DNA of 64,000 bases, from contig KQ964247.1 of NCBI GenBank assembly GCA_001566295.1, positions 806,001 through 870,000 on the forward strand, in the 5' to 3' direction. Source of the DNA: Microdochium bolleyi. Lineage: Eukaryota > Ascomycota > Sordariomycetes > Xylariales > Microdochiaceae. The first letter of the stretch is position 1, and every line of letters begins with the position of its first letter. Below the pieces are notes generated by a model. The model made no database searches. It saw only the letters and a list, made by a program, of their open reading frames with translations, and was not told where the DNA came from. The position numbers and the translations under genes were made by a program. Shown here in pieces: positions 11,179 through 22,368 of the stretch.

Positions 11179-14100
11179 ACCCAAAACGACTACGGCGGAA
11201 ACTCCGCGAAGCAGGCGAGGCTCTGGCACAAAAAGTAATGCATCGGCCGCGGCCTGCAGGGGATCCGGCGCACGATCCCATATCCGCGGCCCAAAGCCTG
11301 ATCACCCGCCGGCGCCTAGGTGGCGTAGGAATGCCTATTGAGGACATGGTGCTGACTGTAGTCCACGCTGCTCGGAGGCCGAAGGGCTACCCAGCGTGGC
11401 CGGCGTCGGGGGCTGCCAAGGGCCCGACATCCACACACTGACTGCGTCTCGGCCGCAGGTTTCGCCCGAGATTCGGGCGGTCGCTCTCGGTTGTGTCAGC
11501 GCTTCCTTGGAGCAGGGCCACACCGGGCGCCGCGCATTCCAGCCCGGCAAGGGCGTCGCCATCTCTTGGAGATTGTGACGGCGGGCGCGGAATCAGAGCT
11601 GGCGTGCTCTGTGTGTCCCTGCCAGAGTTTTGGATCAGGTAAGGAGGTAGTGCCGATCTGTTGCAAAAGGTCCGGCGGCCCAGCACGGTTGTTCGCCGGA
11701 ATTTGTTCCTGCGCGGTACCATTGGCGACGAGGCACGGCCCAGCGTGGGAGAGAACCAGAGGTGTGGTGCGGCGGTGCGGTGCACTGCCAGGGGCGCCGG
11801 CACAAAGACAGCCCAGTCCAGGCTTGGCGGAGCCGCGGACGAAAAGCCTGGGAGCCGATTTGTAATTGGTCCACAAGTGGCCGATGAGTCTTGCGGCGCT
11901 GACCAATCTCCCACTTTGGATGACAGGCCAGGCGTGGGCAGCGCCAGAGAGTCGTGGAGACGAGGCAGCGCCACGATGGCCATCGCGCGGCTTGGCTCTG
12001 GGACTGCCAGGCCAGAGCCATGGACGGACGAGGTGCCTGGTGTTGCAGATGCGAGGCAGTACGAGATACGACGGCCCAAGTACGAGGTACGGGACGGTGT
12101 GGTGTAGGCTTGGCGCATACGCACCTGCCCAGCCACAGCTCGGCACCTGAGAAGCTGCTTGGCAGACGGGGCCGAAGGGGCAGGCCGGGCCCGGAGTTTA
12201 GGCAACGTGCCCGACTGGACCTTCCTTACAGTAGGGTAGGCTAGGCTTCGAGAAGGAACGTCCAGGCAGCCTCCATCGACAACAATGTGAGCATGGCCAA
12301 GCCCTGCCCAGACAGCATCGCCACAAACAGTACATCACGGTCAACACCACCTTGCAACGTCGTTGATGCGGCCCCGTCGCCGCCCCCCGGCCTCGTGCAT
12401 ACTGCATCCTCCGTTCTCCGTACACGCGCATCGACAAATCGGAGATTGGCCAACCCCAGCGCCGATGGCGCAACGAGCCTCCGGCCAGGGACCGACCCGT
12501 GCCAAACACCAGGCACTTTTGGCATCTTGACACGTCGACCCCAGACCACGAGCCACACTCGATCGCCTTGGCCACCACACAAGATGCAATCTCGCCATCT
12601 CCGGGGCGGTTCGAGCCTGCCTGTCTTGCTGGCGATCCCTCTCTCCCCATCGCGGAGGGCATCGCCACCTGTATCCCTGTCCTTCCCCCCGAGCCTCTGC
12701 AGGCCGAGCCCCGTCGTCCTTGGCATATTGGCATCTTGTCCTGTGCACCACTCCACAGACTCTCCTCATGAATCATAATCTCGCGCACGCACTTAATACC
12801 ACGTCCAAAAGTCTATAATGGGCAGCAATGCCAGCCCAGTAGGTGACAGGGGCTGCCGCGACGACTTGCTGACATCGTCAAAGATCTGCAATCTACACCG
12901 AGGCCGACTCCCGAAGCGGGCAAGACTGCGAGGCTGCACCACCAAGGTTTGATACTTACGATATGCTTGCCTGGCCGGGTCTCATCTGCCCGCCAGCCTG
13001 GGAACTCGGCACAGTTGACTTTTGGCCTTGTCTCCTGTCCTAGCCCTTTTATTACCACCATCTTCGCGGTAATCATCCCTCACGATCAGGGTGACCGTGT
13101 GTCACATCGCCAGCAAGGGCCCCATGTCCTCGTCGCAAACCTTCGGCCGATGGTTCACTAAGCCGTCGTGACCAGAAACGGCGGGGCTGCGTGACCCTCT
13201 GGTTAGGCTTTACCTGCCCAAACATCGGTATCCCCCTGACTCCGTCCTCCGTCCTGGCAGTGGTGACCCCGGAACTGGAGCCGCCTAGGCACCTCGTTTT
13301 GTCCTCTCCCATCAGAGTTTCTCCTGCCCCCAAGCGCCAAACGCCTCAAAATTCGACATGGCATGGCGACAACGGTCGTGCATTGTTCAACAAATGGTCA
13401 CTGACAAAAGGGGCTGACGTGTGTCTACGTGGCTCTGCCTATCTGCCTATCTGCCTGCCTGTCTGACTGGCTGGCTGGCTGGTCGCATTACCCAGCGACG
13501 ACAAGTCCCTAGCCATAAGTCTCCTCCCACAGCTTTGACGGTAGATAGGGTTACCCAACCGACTAGCCTTCATCGTGTGCCTCAACGCACAGACGTACTG
13601 CACACAGCAACATTAATTCACCCACCACGGGCGACCCGGCGAGGTGGGATGATCCCAGCAGCCGGTATGCCAAGTCATCCATCCCCCCCCCTCCCCCCCC
13701 TGCCGTTCAACGGGTAGAGATCAGAGTGGGCTGCGGACGCCGCCGCCGCCGCCCACCATGTACATCAGTGAGCTGCCCCTGCCCCGCCGGTGTAGAAAGA
13801 GCACGGCACATCAATCGACCCGACCGCCGCAAAACTCGAAATACACGGCAAAGCAACCCGCCGCCGCCGCCCCTTTGATGACGCACGCCGCCATGCAGCG
13901 ACTAATCAAACCGCGCTAGAGTTTATGTAGTTCGGTAGCTGCCAGGCTGGGCATTCTTCTTGCAGGAAGCAAAGGCGATGCTCAGGAACAGGCCCAATCG
14001 TGGTGATCGAGGGGTTGAGGATCGTGTGAAAATATATATGCTCGCCGGGGGTGGCTGAGTGTATTTGCGTGGCTCATAACAGATATGTACTCCCAACGCT

Positions 14101-14386
14101 GCATAGCATGTACCGCAACCGCCGCCTGCTCCTTTCCGAATCCCGCAAACCCAAAATGAGGCATGTGAACCATGTCTAACCTAAACTCCGTGCAAGCTTC
14201 TCAAAGAGACAAATGATCCCAGTTAAAAAAAAAGAAAAATAAACGATTGGAAGAGGAAGCAGACCGTGCTTTCCAGTGCCAAGCCCTGACGTGTGCAGAC
14301 GCGCGCATGACGATAGTCTATGTTGTACACACCGGGCGCATTACCCCCATTGTACGTGCTCCAAAAGGTCATCGCCCCCTTTTTTG
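11179..14386. other. Gene-free region 3' of the Zn2Cys6 gene
   Basis: Frames on both strands at 11387-12788 are long (up to 272 codons) but mutually overlapping, Pro/Arg/Ala-rich and without recognisable motifs, so I treat them as noise from high GC. Simple-sequence patches occur: CTGC/CTGG-type tetranucleotides at about 13437-13484, a C9-T-C8 tract at 13683-13700, and GCC triplets at 13739-13753. The final few hundred bases are the likely 3' UTR of the regulator gene. Confidence 0.45.
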
Positions 14387-15657
14387 TCATGATCGCATCG
14401 CCGCGTCCATGTTGAAGCCCGAGTAGATCATGGGGTCGCCCAGACCCAGCATGGCCTCGGAGTTGGGACAGGACACCATGTGAGGCTTGATGGTGCCAAA
14501 CTCGGACTCGATCAGGCCCTGGCTGAGCATCATGTCTGCCATGTTGAGCCCCAGGCCGGGCATGTACTGCGACATGCCGCTGGCGTCGTCGATACCGGCC
14601 CACATGGGCAGGGACGTCGGCGGGACGGCCGAGCCCGGCAGGCTGCCGAACATGGCGGCGGCGGACGGGTCGAAGCCCGAGACGGGCGTGTTGACGTCGA
14701 AGTCGTTGCACGTGGTGAAGCTGTCCGGCGACAGGGTGTGCAGAGTGTTGTTGTGTTCGCCGAGCTGCAGGTTCGCCCTGTAGTCCTGCTCATAGTCCGA
14801 GTGGTCTAGCTCGGACGAGCTTGCCCGGTCTGACCGGTCGTCCGTTGTGCTGTTGCGCTCCATCTTGACCTCGTGCATGGCGAGGTCCTGTTCGGGCTGC
14901 TGAGCCAGCAGCTCTGCTGCCAGCTGCTCCATGCCGGCCTCGTCTTCGGGGAATACCGAGTGTGGCGGCAGGTCGATGTCGGCGTTCGGCCGTATGCACC
15001 CGAGCTTCGTCGCAATGTTGTGGATGATGGGCTGTCCCTTGTCGTTGAGGTCTGGCTCGCCCAGATCCCAGGACTGGCCCTCTCGGACCATGGCGTACAG
15101 CTTGTGCACTGTCGCTATTAATGCGAATTGCGTGTGCTCCAAGACCTCGGCGTACCTGATTTTCAAGGCAGTGTTAGACAATCACCATGGAGTGTGTGTG
15201 TGTATGTGTGTGTGCTCTGGCCGGGAGGACTTACCCTTTGGGTAGCTGCTTGTACTCTGTCTTCTTCCGCGTGCCTGCAGTGCAGACGAGACCGTCGTCT
15301 TTGCACCTCTTGCAGGGGAACTCGCCGTCACACTGGTTTGTATAAGTCAGACGACGATGCCGCAAGCAGAAATCGTCAAGCATATGACCCTGAGCTCACC
15401 TTGGTCTTCTTCATGCGGCACCGCTCACAGGCCTTCCATACTCTCTTATGCCTGCTGTCGTTGCTGTTTGGCGACAATGGGGCGTGGTCATGAACAGGAG
15501 AGCGGGACGCATGCGAGGCGGAAGGGCGCTTAGTCACCCGGTGGGATGACTTTGAGGTCTTGAGCGAGGGGCCAGACATCTTTTTGGAAGAGGACGACAC
15601 CGAGAAGCGCGAATGGCCACTATCCTCGTTGGGTGGCGTGGGTTGTCCGATGTCCAT
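14387..15657 (-). CDS. Zn2Cys6 (fungal binuclear cluster) transcription regulator
   Basis: Three exons: 15657-15400, 15332-15235 and 15155-14387, giving 374 aa. Splicing joins WKACERCRMKKTK to CDGEFPCKRC, forming a full C-x2-C-x6-C / C-x2-C DNA-binding cluster around residues 75-105; the sixth Cys is in DDGLVC. The intron sites are GTGAGC...CCAG and GTAAGT...TCAG, and both junctions keep the frame. After the cluster come TRKKTEYKQLP and GYAEVLEHTQFALI, a helical linker and dimer-like segment, then a region of acidic, Met-rich and Ser-rich sequence that may be an activation domain. There is no large fungal-specific middle domain, so the protein is short for the class. It acts in the nucleus; target genes are unknown. 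A 4.3-kb upstream space suggests complex regulation. I recognise the family, not the specific orthologue. Confidence 0.88.
15156..15234 (-). repeat. TG/CA-repeat-containing intron 2 of the Zn2Cys6 gene
   Basis: This 79-nt intron contains an imperfect TG/CA dinucleotide run at about 15192-15214, so the repeat fills nearly a third of a very short intron. The donor is GTAAGT and the acceptor TCAG. The protein frame is continuous after removal. Confidence 0.8.
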
Positions 15658-18600
15658 TTTGTGAAGTAGGAAAAGTAAGACGACAGTCTGCTGACTCCTA
15701 CTGTGATGTAGAGCGGTTGTGGGAGGAGTGTGTAAGTGGGACAGGGAGGCTGCCCGGTTTAGTCTGCCACGCCTCTGTATACGAGGGAAGAGTTCAGATC
15801 CAGGTGCGTTGCAATGGTGTCATAGAAGCAGTGATGTGCGTATAGTGATCCGGGGCGACAAGTCAAGACGATGGAAGATGTGAGAGGCGAGACATGCTGA
15901 CGGCGGGATGATGGGGGCGGTGGCTCTGGTCTTCATTATTAATAATTGCTCGGGCGGGCAAGAGTCGACGTCTCGGACACATTTGTCAACGGGCGAGCAT
16001 AACTCGTGCCTAGCCGTGCCGGGATGCCCATCCCAGCCACGAGTGACTTGGCTTTACCGGTACTTTGCATGGCCATGAACCTACCGGAGCTACGCGCACA
16101 CCTGCGCCAGGCCAACCAGCAGGGGTGGAGCGTATCCACGGGTCGTCTGTCGGGCTCGCGTTATGTCCGAGTGCGTGCGGGCGGTGCTTTGTCCTTGCAT
16201 GCCAATCCCGCACACTCCACCCCACATGGCCGACCAAGGGTCCGTCACCCTGGCCGGGCATAACCTCACAACCACCACCTCCTCGCTGCGCTGCCTGTGT
16301 CGACAAAGTCATCCCGCTGCCGTCCCCTTGGGATGACTAACGAGTGGGGACAGCCCGTGGCTACGGAGTACTCCTGTCGATACAAATCATTCCCTAGACC
16401 TGGCACCCCCCGATTTGCACAACTGTGACATGGTTCCACGGCTGTCAGTCTTCTTGGGTGCGGGATTCGGCTGCACCCTGCTGCCCTCAGCTGCACCCGT
16501 CATTCTTCATTCATCGCTGTCCCGAACCTTGCGTCAATGCACCATCACCAACCGTCTTCAGACGGCAATCAGCACATGTCCCAGCCAACGCCGTGCCCCG
16601 ATTGGACCAGTGCCGGCTCATGGGAGTCCAGCGCATGTTGCTGGGTCGTTGAGAAGACCAGACTATCCACTGGCGGGCTCAGTTGGCCAGGGGTAAAATA
16701 CTCTTTATCGTCAAGTCACAAAGACGTTGGCGCCCTAGGGTAGCTACTGGACAACGAGGTGGTCGCAATCAAGCCTCAGGTAAGGCAGAGCACTCCCTGT
16801 TCGTGCATGTCTCGAGGTCTGCAGGTAGTCGTTCTTGCACACACCGTAGCAAGTCGGGCGGTAGATTCCGCCCGCTCCGTTGCAGGTGCAGGCATATTTG
16901 CTCGCGTCTTCGTTTAGGCTTTCGGCCGCTCCAACGCCCGACCCCGAACGCGAAGTGCCCACCTCTCGTCAGTCGGGTGACATTTCGATGAGGGGATAGT
17001 TGTGCCCTTGTCCTTGAGATGGATTGCTTTGCGCACATGATCGATCGTCGTCAACGTCGCCGGCATATTGACCCATGTCATCGAAGCAGCGAGAAGACAG
17101 ACCCGGCGTGCTGTTCGGGGCTGTCTGGTCTTGTGTTCCCGGCTCTAGGCGAGCAGAATTGCCGGCGGAGCTTGAAAGAACCTTGACGGTTTTCATACAT
17201 CTAGAACACTTCGGGCCCACTTGTGTAAATCATACTGATGATAGCATGTTCGTGGCGGCCAGCGTTGTGAGGTGGTTATGAGCGTGCAATGGAGTCGTGC
17301 CAGGGCCCAGCTACTTTGTTCAGCCCAATCAAAGCGCGTTTGCCTTATCGTCGAGCTTGCGAGTCGTGCTGCAGTACGGGGTATACAGATGGCCGATCAC
17401 ATCTGTCAAATTTTACTGACAGTGACTTCATTGAATCCCGCCTTTGCATGCCCCTGCCGGGTCGCCCACGATGGCCGCTCCCATAAACTTTATGCGCCTG
17501 CAGCCGGATTCCGTGCTGCCGCTGCATAACTGACGCGGCGGGGAGCAGAGCCGCACTGGCGCCACTCCCGGAGATGTAGAACAGAGATCGGCCAGGGCGT
17601 CCGAGGCGATGTCGGCGCTCATGAGTGTTGATGCCAACTAGTTTCCAGAAGGAAGAAGGCGGATCCCTTGTGGGCTGGGGTTTCCTTCTGGGCCTGCCCA
17701 CTTCCTCGATGCAGACAGCCTTAAGAAAAGGTCCACTCGCTGATGGTCGTGGTACTGACGTGATGATGTATGTGGAGGGGATCTTTTGTGTGACCTGATG
17801 TAACGACCGTGCTTCCAGTGTGATGGTCCAGATCATATTTGACCAAAGGTCGCTCTTCTCAGCAATCCTTGGCTCTGCGTCTGTTGTCAACACTGAGAGT
17901 GATAGCCTACGATGTCGTGTATCTGTCATGTGTAAGGCCCGCCCCGTGGAATCGAGTGCCGGCATCGAGAGCTGTTGGTTCACGCACGCCACGGGAGCCG
18001 GACGGGTGCCGGTGCCAAGCCAGCCACGCCACCCCTGTCAAAGCACGGCGACATCGTCGTGCAATACAAAGTTGTCGGACTGACTGTGCCCCTTGCCAGA
18101 CTATGTCTGGGGACCTTTGCCGACATTCATGATGCTGCAGCTTCAGCCATTAGGATACATAGTCCGCAGCGGTCGTGACGTAATGCCGTTATGGGGCTTC
18201 AAGCATGAGCGTGCATGTGCGTCGGGCCGTGGGCTGTCAAGGAGTGCAGCAGAACCTTGCGGGTATTATTTTGCATGCACGTCGTCCTAGCGTGAGGCAC
18301 GTTTCGAGTCGACTTTTGTGATTACACGAGGCATCATCGGCGCTGGCAAGCTGGCTCATCGTGCGCTAGTCACAGCGCGGAACGGCTGGCGGAATCTCGG
18401 GATTGGGGCAGGCGGATCGCCAGGAAAGGGTCAGACATTTCCCGCCACGGCCAGGGGCGCGCGATCACGGTAGAGCGGCGGAGACTCAGGTGCGGCCAAA
18501 GCCGTTGCGTCGTCGAAGACTATCGATCACGGTGCAGAGTTGGTGTGTGTTGGTCGCTCGACCGGTTCTTCTGGTCAGATTGTCCAGCCTGTCCCTGAAG

Positions 18601-19935
18601 AGCGGCAAGTCGAGACGGCTCGACGGGTCTGGCTGGGGCCCGAGCAGTCTGGTACCAAGTCAACGGCGTCCGGGCCGGCGCGGCGTGGTGCAGTTCATGG
18701 CTGCATGTATAACTGCCCTAGCGGAGGATCGCACGTCATGGTAGTCTTCGTGCCTGGCTGGGCAACGTTGAAAACCCAGAAGTTGGCTCTTTGACCTCTT
18801 GTGGTGCGTTCACGGTTGCGGAGAGCGGCAGTCGTCATGCAGGAGCATTCCCAGGGAGGCAATTGACGGTGACGGGAAGGTCTCGCGGAGACTCACGTGC
18901 TTGCACGAGCACTTGCAGACCCCGTCATGTCGGGAGTCGCCGCTGTGTATTGCTGACTGGCTGGGGATCGCCTCGAAGGGTCAAACAAGCGGAGGATGGA
19001 AAGGTGAGGGTGCTTGCATCTATTGCTGTGGTAGTCCAAATCCATAAATGTCTTGGACCTGCCTGCTCAGAGAAGCGTCTCATTGGTAGCTTGATGCTCC
19101 TGTCTGCTACGGCAAGTTTGTCTTGAGCTCAAAATGGCATCTCTTCTGCGTTTCTATCACTCCCGCCTGAGAAGTTTCCACAGATCGACGTCATGCGGGT
19201 TGCGGCAGCCACATATGCGTGCACTTGCCGCCCCGATCAGCCTAGAGAGGCCGCGCGGAAACACCAAACAAGCCCGTATCTAGTACATCCACCCGGGGAA
19301 CCTGGTACCGCGAGAGAGCGATGTACGGACGACGTGCCGTTCTCATCGGAGAAAAGATGAGGACATTATGTAGCCAAGCCGTCACCATCGTGCAGGCATT
19401 CGGTACCGAGACTTGACATCCTTGCTTGCAGCTCGTGGGGTTTTTTTTTCGATGATGATTCCGGGGCACATGCGCGGCCACTAGCGGCGTCCGCCTGAAC
19501 CCATCTCGAAGGCTGTCAGCATTGTTAGTAATGATTACGAAGCAGAGGTAGGATGGACAAGTGCTGACGGGTTTTCTCGTGCGCCTCAGAACAAACATGC
19601 CTGGATGTGCGGCAAACGAATGTCTTGTCTCGGCGTCTTCCGGTGTACGGCGTCCAGGGACCCAGACCCTCCTCGATCTTGTGCGGCTTCGCAAGACTGA
19701 CAAGTCTGAGCCAAATATCTTGATGAGTGGTGCCACCAAAAAATTGGGACGAGTGTGTATTGTTGCGTGCCTTGTTGCACGATTATGTATATTGTAGGTA
19801 TATCTGATGAAGCAAGTACCCTGATCATTGAATGACCCTGTGAATAGACAAAAAAGGGAATAAATGTACCACATCGCTCAAATCCGAGAATCTCCATCCT
19901 TTACAAGCCACTTGTGCCACTCAGGATGCTCACAC
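15658..19935. other. 4.3-kb gene-free region upstream of the Zn2Cys6 gene
   Basis: This lies between the start of the regulator and the stop of the thioesterase, both on the minus strand, so most of it is available as regulator promoter and 5' leader. Open frames (for example 17345-17992, minus) have no recognisable domain or splice-supported extension. I see no RNA gene. The last 150 bp before 19935 look like a thioesterase 3' UTR. Confidence 0.45.
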
Positions 19936-21325
19936 CTACAGCTTAGGCTTGCTCTCTTCCTTCTTCTGCGTCTTGAGCCTCACCACACCCTGTCATCGGA
20001 AGATTTGTATTGTCAGCCTTGAATCATGATATCATAGTGTGTTTGGGGACGACCGTAACGGTCCTATGCCCGGGAAACTTTTTGTTGACATACCTCTTGG
20101 AAGCACGACGCCAGAAGCGTCCCGTCGCGGTGGAACACGCGCTGGATGACCAGACCCCGGCCGTCGCCAGCCCAGGGCGCCTCCATCTCGACGTACATCC
20201 AGTCGTCTGCGCGGACCTTCTTGGGGTTGTGGAAGTAGATGGTGCTAGGATCACAGGTCAGCCACGAGTCGTCCCGTTGACCCTTTCCGAAGCGAAAAGG
20301 GGGAAGGAGTAAGTGAATGGGAGATGCGACTTACTGGTCCAGGCTGACCATCATGCCGAGCTGCGGCTGGTCCCTGAACTCCTCGAGCTTGCCGTTGCCC
20401 TCCCAGTCGTTCAGCCTCTTGAAGTGGTCCCGCGTCTGCTTGGGGATCTTGTCCAGATCTTCCAGCTTGACTGGGAACCGCCAGAGCTTGTGCACCCGGC
20501 TGATCGTCCCGATGAAGTAGCTGTCGCTGATGTACGCCAGCGCGTTCAGGTGCGCCTGGTGCCCGCCCTCCTCACTGATCTTGCCGCGCGCGCGCACCCA
20601 GTGCCTCGCCTTGCGGGTGTGCTTGGCGTCGTCCTTGGACCCGGTCATCGGCAGCATGAAGCTCTCGAACGGGCTCTTCTCGCCCGCGCTGCCCGGCCCG
20701 CCGCGCTGGGAGTCGATGAACGTCGGCTGCTCGTAGTCCTCGGGCGGCGGGGAGACGTCGGGCGGCATGGTGTACTGGTGCTCGACCGTCTGCTCGCCGC
20801 CGGAGCCCTCGCGCACAAAGGAGCAGGTCACCGTGAAGATGCACTTGCCGCGCTGCCTGGCCTGGACCGTCCGCGTGCAGAACGACCGGCCCTCGCGCAC
20901 GCGCTCAACGTGGTACAGGATCGGCGTGTTGCTGTCGCCTGGCAGCACGAAGAAGCAGTGGAACGAGTGGACGACGTAGTTCGAGGGCACGGTGCGCTGG
21001 GCGGCCGCGAGGGTCTGCGCGATGACGGCGCCGCCAAAGATGCCGCGCGCGCCGGGAGGCAGCCATAGCTCGCGGGTATTTGTGAAGAGATCCTGTAGGC
21101 AACCCCAGTTCGTTAGCTTCTCTCGCCTTGCTGTTGATGCTAGCTGGCCAGTGTCCTCTACTCCTCTCTCGCATTCCTTGCGTGAAGGATTGGAGCCGTG
21201 CTTACCGGAGCGATAACCCCAAGCTCCGTGAGCTCGAGCGCGTTCTCGATGGGCGCCTGCGCCGCGTTCTGCGGCGGCTGCCGCACCAGGGTCTTCATCG
21301 GTGGTGTTTGGGGCGGCGGCGACAT
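19936..21325 (-). CDS. TES1: Acyl-CoA thioesterase II (TesB/Tes1 type)
   Basis: Four exons: 21325-21206, 21092-20335, 20244-20094 and 19989-19936, giving 360 aa. The double-hotdog fold is recognised from IFGGAVIAQTLAAAQ and FHCFFVLPGD in the first half and DHTIYFHNP in the second. The family triad can be placed: Asp near 230 in ALAYISDSYF, Ser290 in SLDH, and Gln342 in CFQEG. The introns at 20334-20245 and 20093-19990 must be removed to create the SLDH and CFQEG-VVRLK segments, which supports the model. The enzyme hydrolyses fatty acyl-CoAs to free acid and CoA, usually in peroxisomes. The C-terminus, PKL, is a non-canonical peroxisomal-targeting-like tripeptide; targeting is an inference. 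An insert at about residues 155-200 lengthens it relative to bacterial TesB (about 286 aa). Confidence 0.92.
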
Positions 21326-22368
21326 CGTGTATTGTATAGTCCCTCTTTGCGTTCGGCGCAAGTGAAAAGAAAGATCTGTTGTTTTATCTTCCTGGGGGAA
21401 CCGCTCTCAAGATTGGCTGACTCTGAAGGCTTCGTCGCTGATGAACGTTGAAAGTGGAGAGCGCGGATGGTGGAGAGTTCGGTGATCCGCGTTCCTCGGC
21501 AAGCGAGAGTATCGTGGCCGACTGACAGAATAATCGACTGGTAGGGCTTGCAAGAAGGACGTGCTTCCGTGGGACTTTTCAAGATCCTCGGCGCTCGTGG
21601 ATGTTGCTGCCGTTTCGTTGTCGTCTGCGCAGGGTCGAGCACTTTGGCCGTGGGGTCGATTGGGTTTGAGGTTCGTGTTGCTGTCGCGTCTGTGGAGGTT
21701 TTCAGGCGAGGTCCTTCGAGCTGTGACGGACTGAAACCTGGACCTCTCGTCTGGGTCGAGGTGTACGGGTAAATGAATGGTTGGAAGGAGTGGTCAAGAT
21801 TGCAGACCCAGGCTTGTGACAGCCCGGGGTTCAATTGAACGGTGTTCTTCAGCCCCGGCCCGCGGAACCCAGGGGTTGCACGACGAGTGGGACACGCCAA
21901 TCCCCCATCAAACCAGAATGGGCCTTACATTATGCCTGTCTTGCCGAGGTCTCTCGGCCGGTGCACCTCGAAACCCCAACCTTCAACTGCCGCAACGGCT
22001 CTCTTGTCCATCGTTCCAGACTTATTTTGCTCGGAAAACACGGCTGGTTGCTGCTCGCTTCACATGATGCTCGCGGGCCTCACTACCTCCCGTCCCTTAT
22101 GAAGGACAGAACGCCCCTGCGGCCATTGCCCAGGCAGTCGGAGAGCAATAACGCTGGAACCCACCTGGACTGCAGCGCGGATCTGGTTCCGCTGTCTCAA
22201 CTTCCGTGCGGAACCGTGGCATGTGATTGCACACCCACAAGCTGGTCATTGACCTCACCTTGATACAACAGAACAATCGCATATGCTAAGACTGTATTAA
22301 AACCTTCATACTAGCTAGACTAATGCTTCGCCTTGTGCTTTCATTGCATGCATGCAAAAGGATTCTGC
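21326..22368. other. Intergenic region between thioesterase promoter and OSH gene 3' end
   Basis: About 1 kb with the likely thioesterase promoter and leader next to 21326 and the OSH-type 3' UTR near 22368. Open frames on both strands lack recognisable features. Confidence 0.5.

Noticed and set aside
11387..12205. 272-codon minus-strand frame in the gene-free stretch
   Set aside because: Several overlapping frames of similar length on both strands here indicate GC-driven openness.
12530..12640. Possible tRNA B-box and T-stem (GGTTCGAGCCT at 12609-12619)
   Set aside because: The T-stem pairs, but no A-box, acceptor stem or anticodon arm can be formed upstream.
17345..17992. 215-codon minus-strand frame upstream of the regulator
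   Set aside because: No domain, no consistent splicing, and no ordered composition.
20313..21068. 251-codon plus-strand frame
   Set aside because: Antisense shadow of the thioesterase exon 2, which carries the family motifs.
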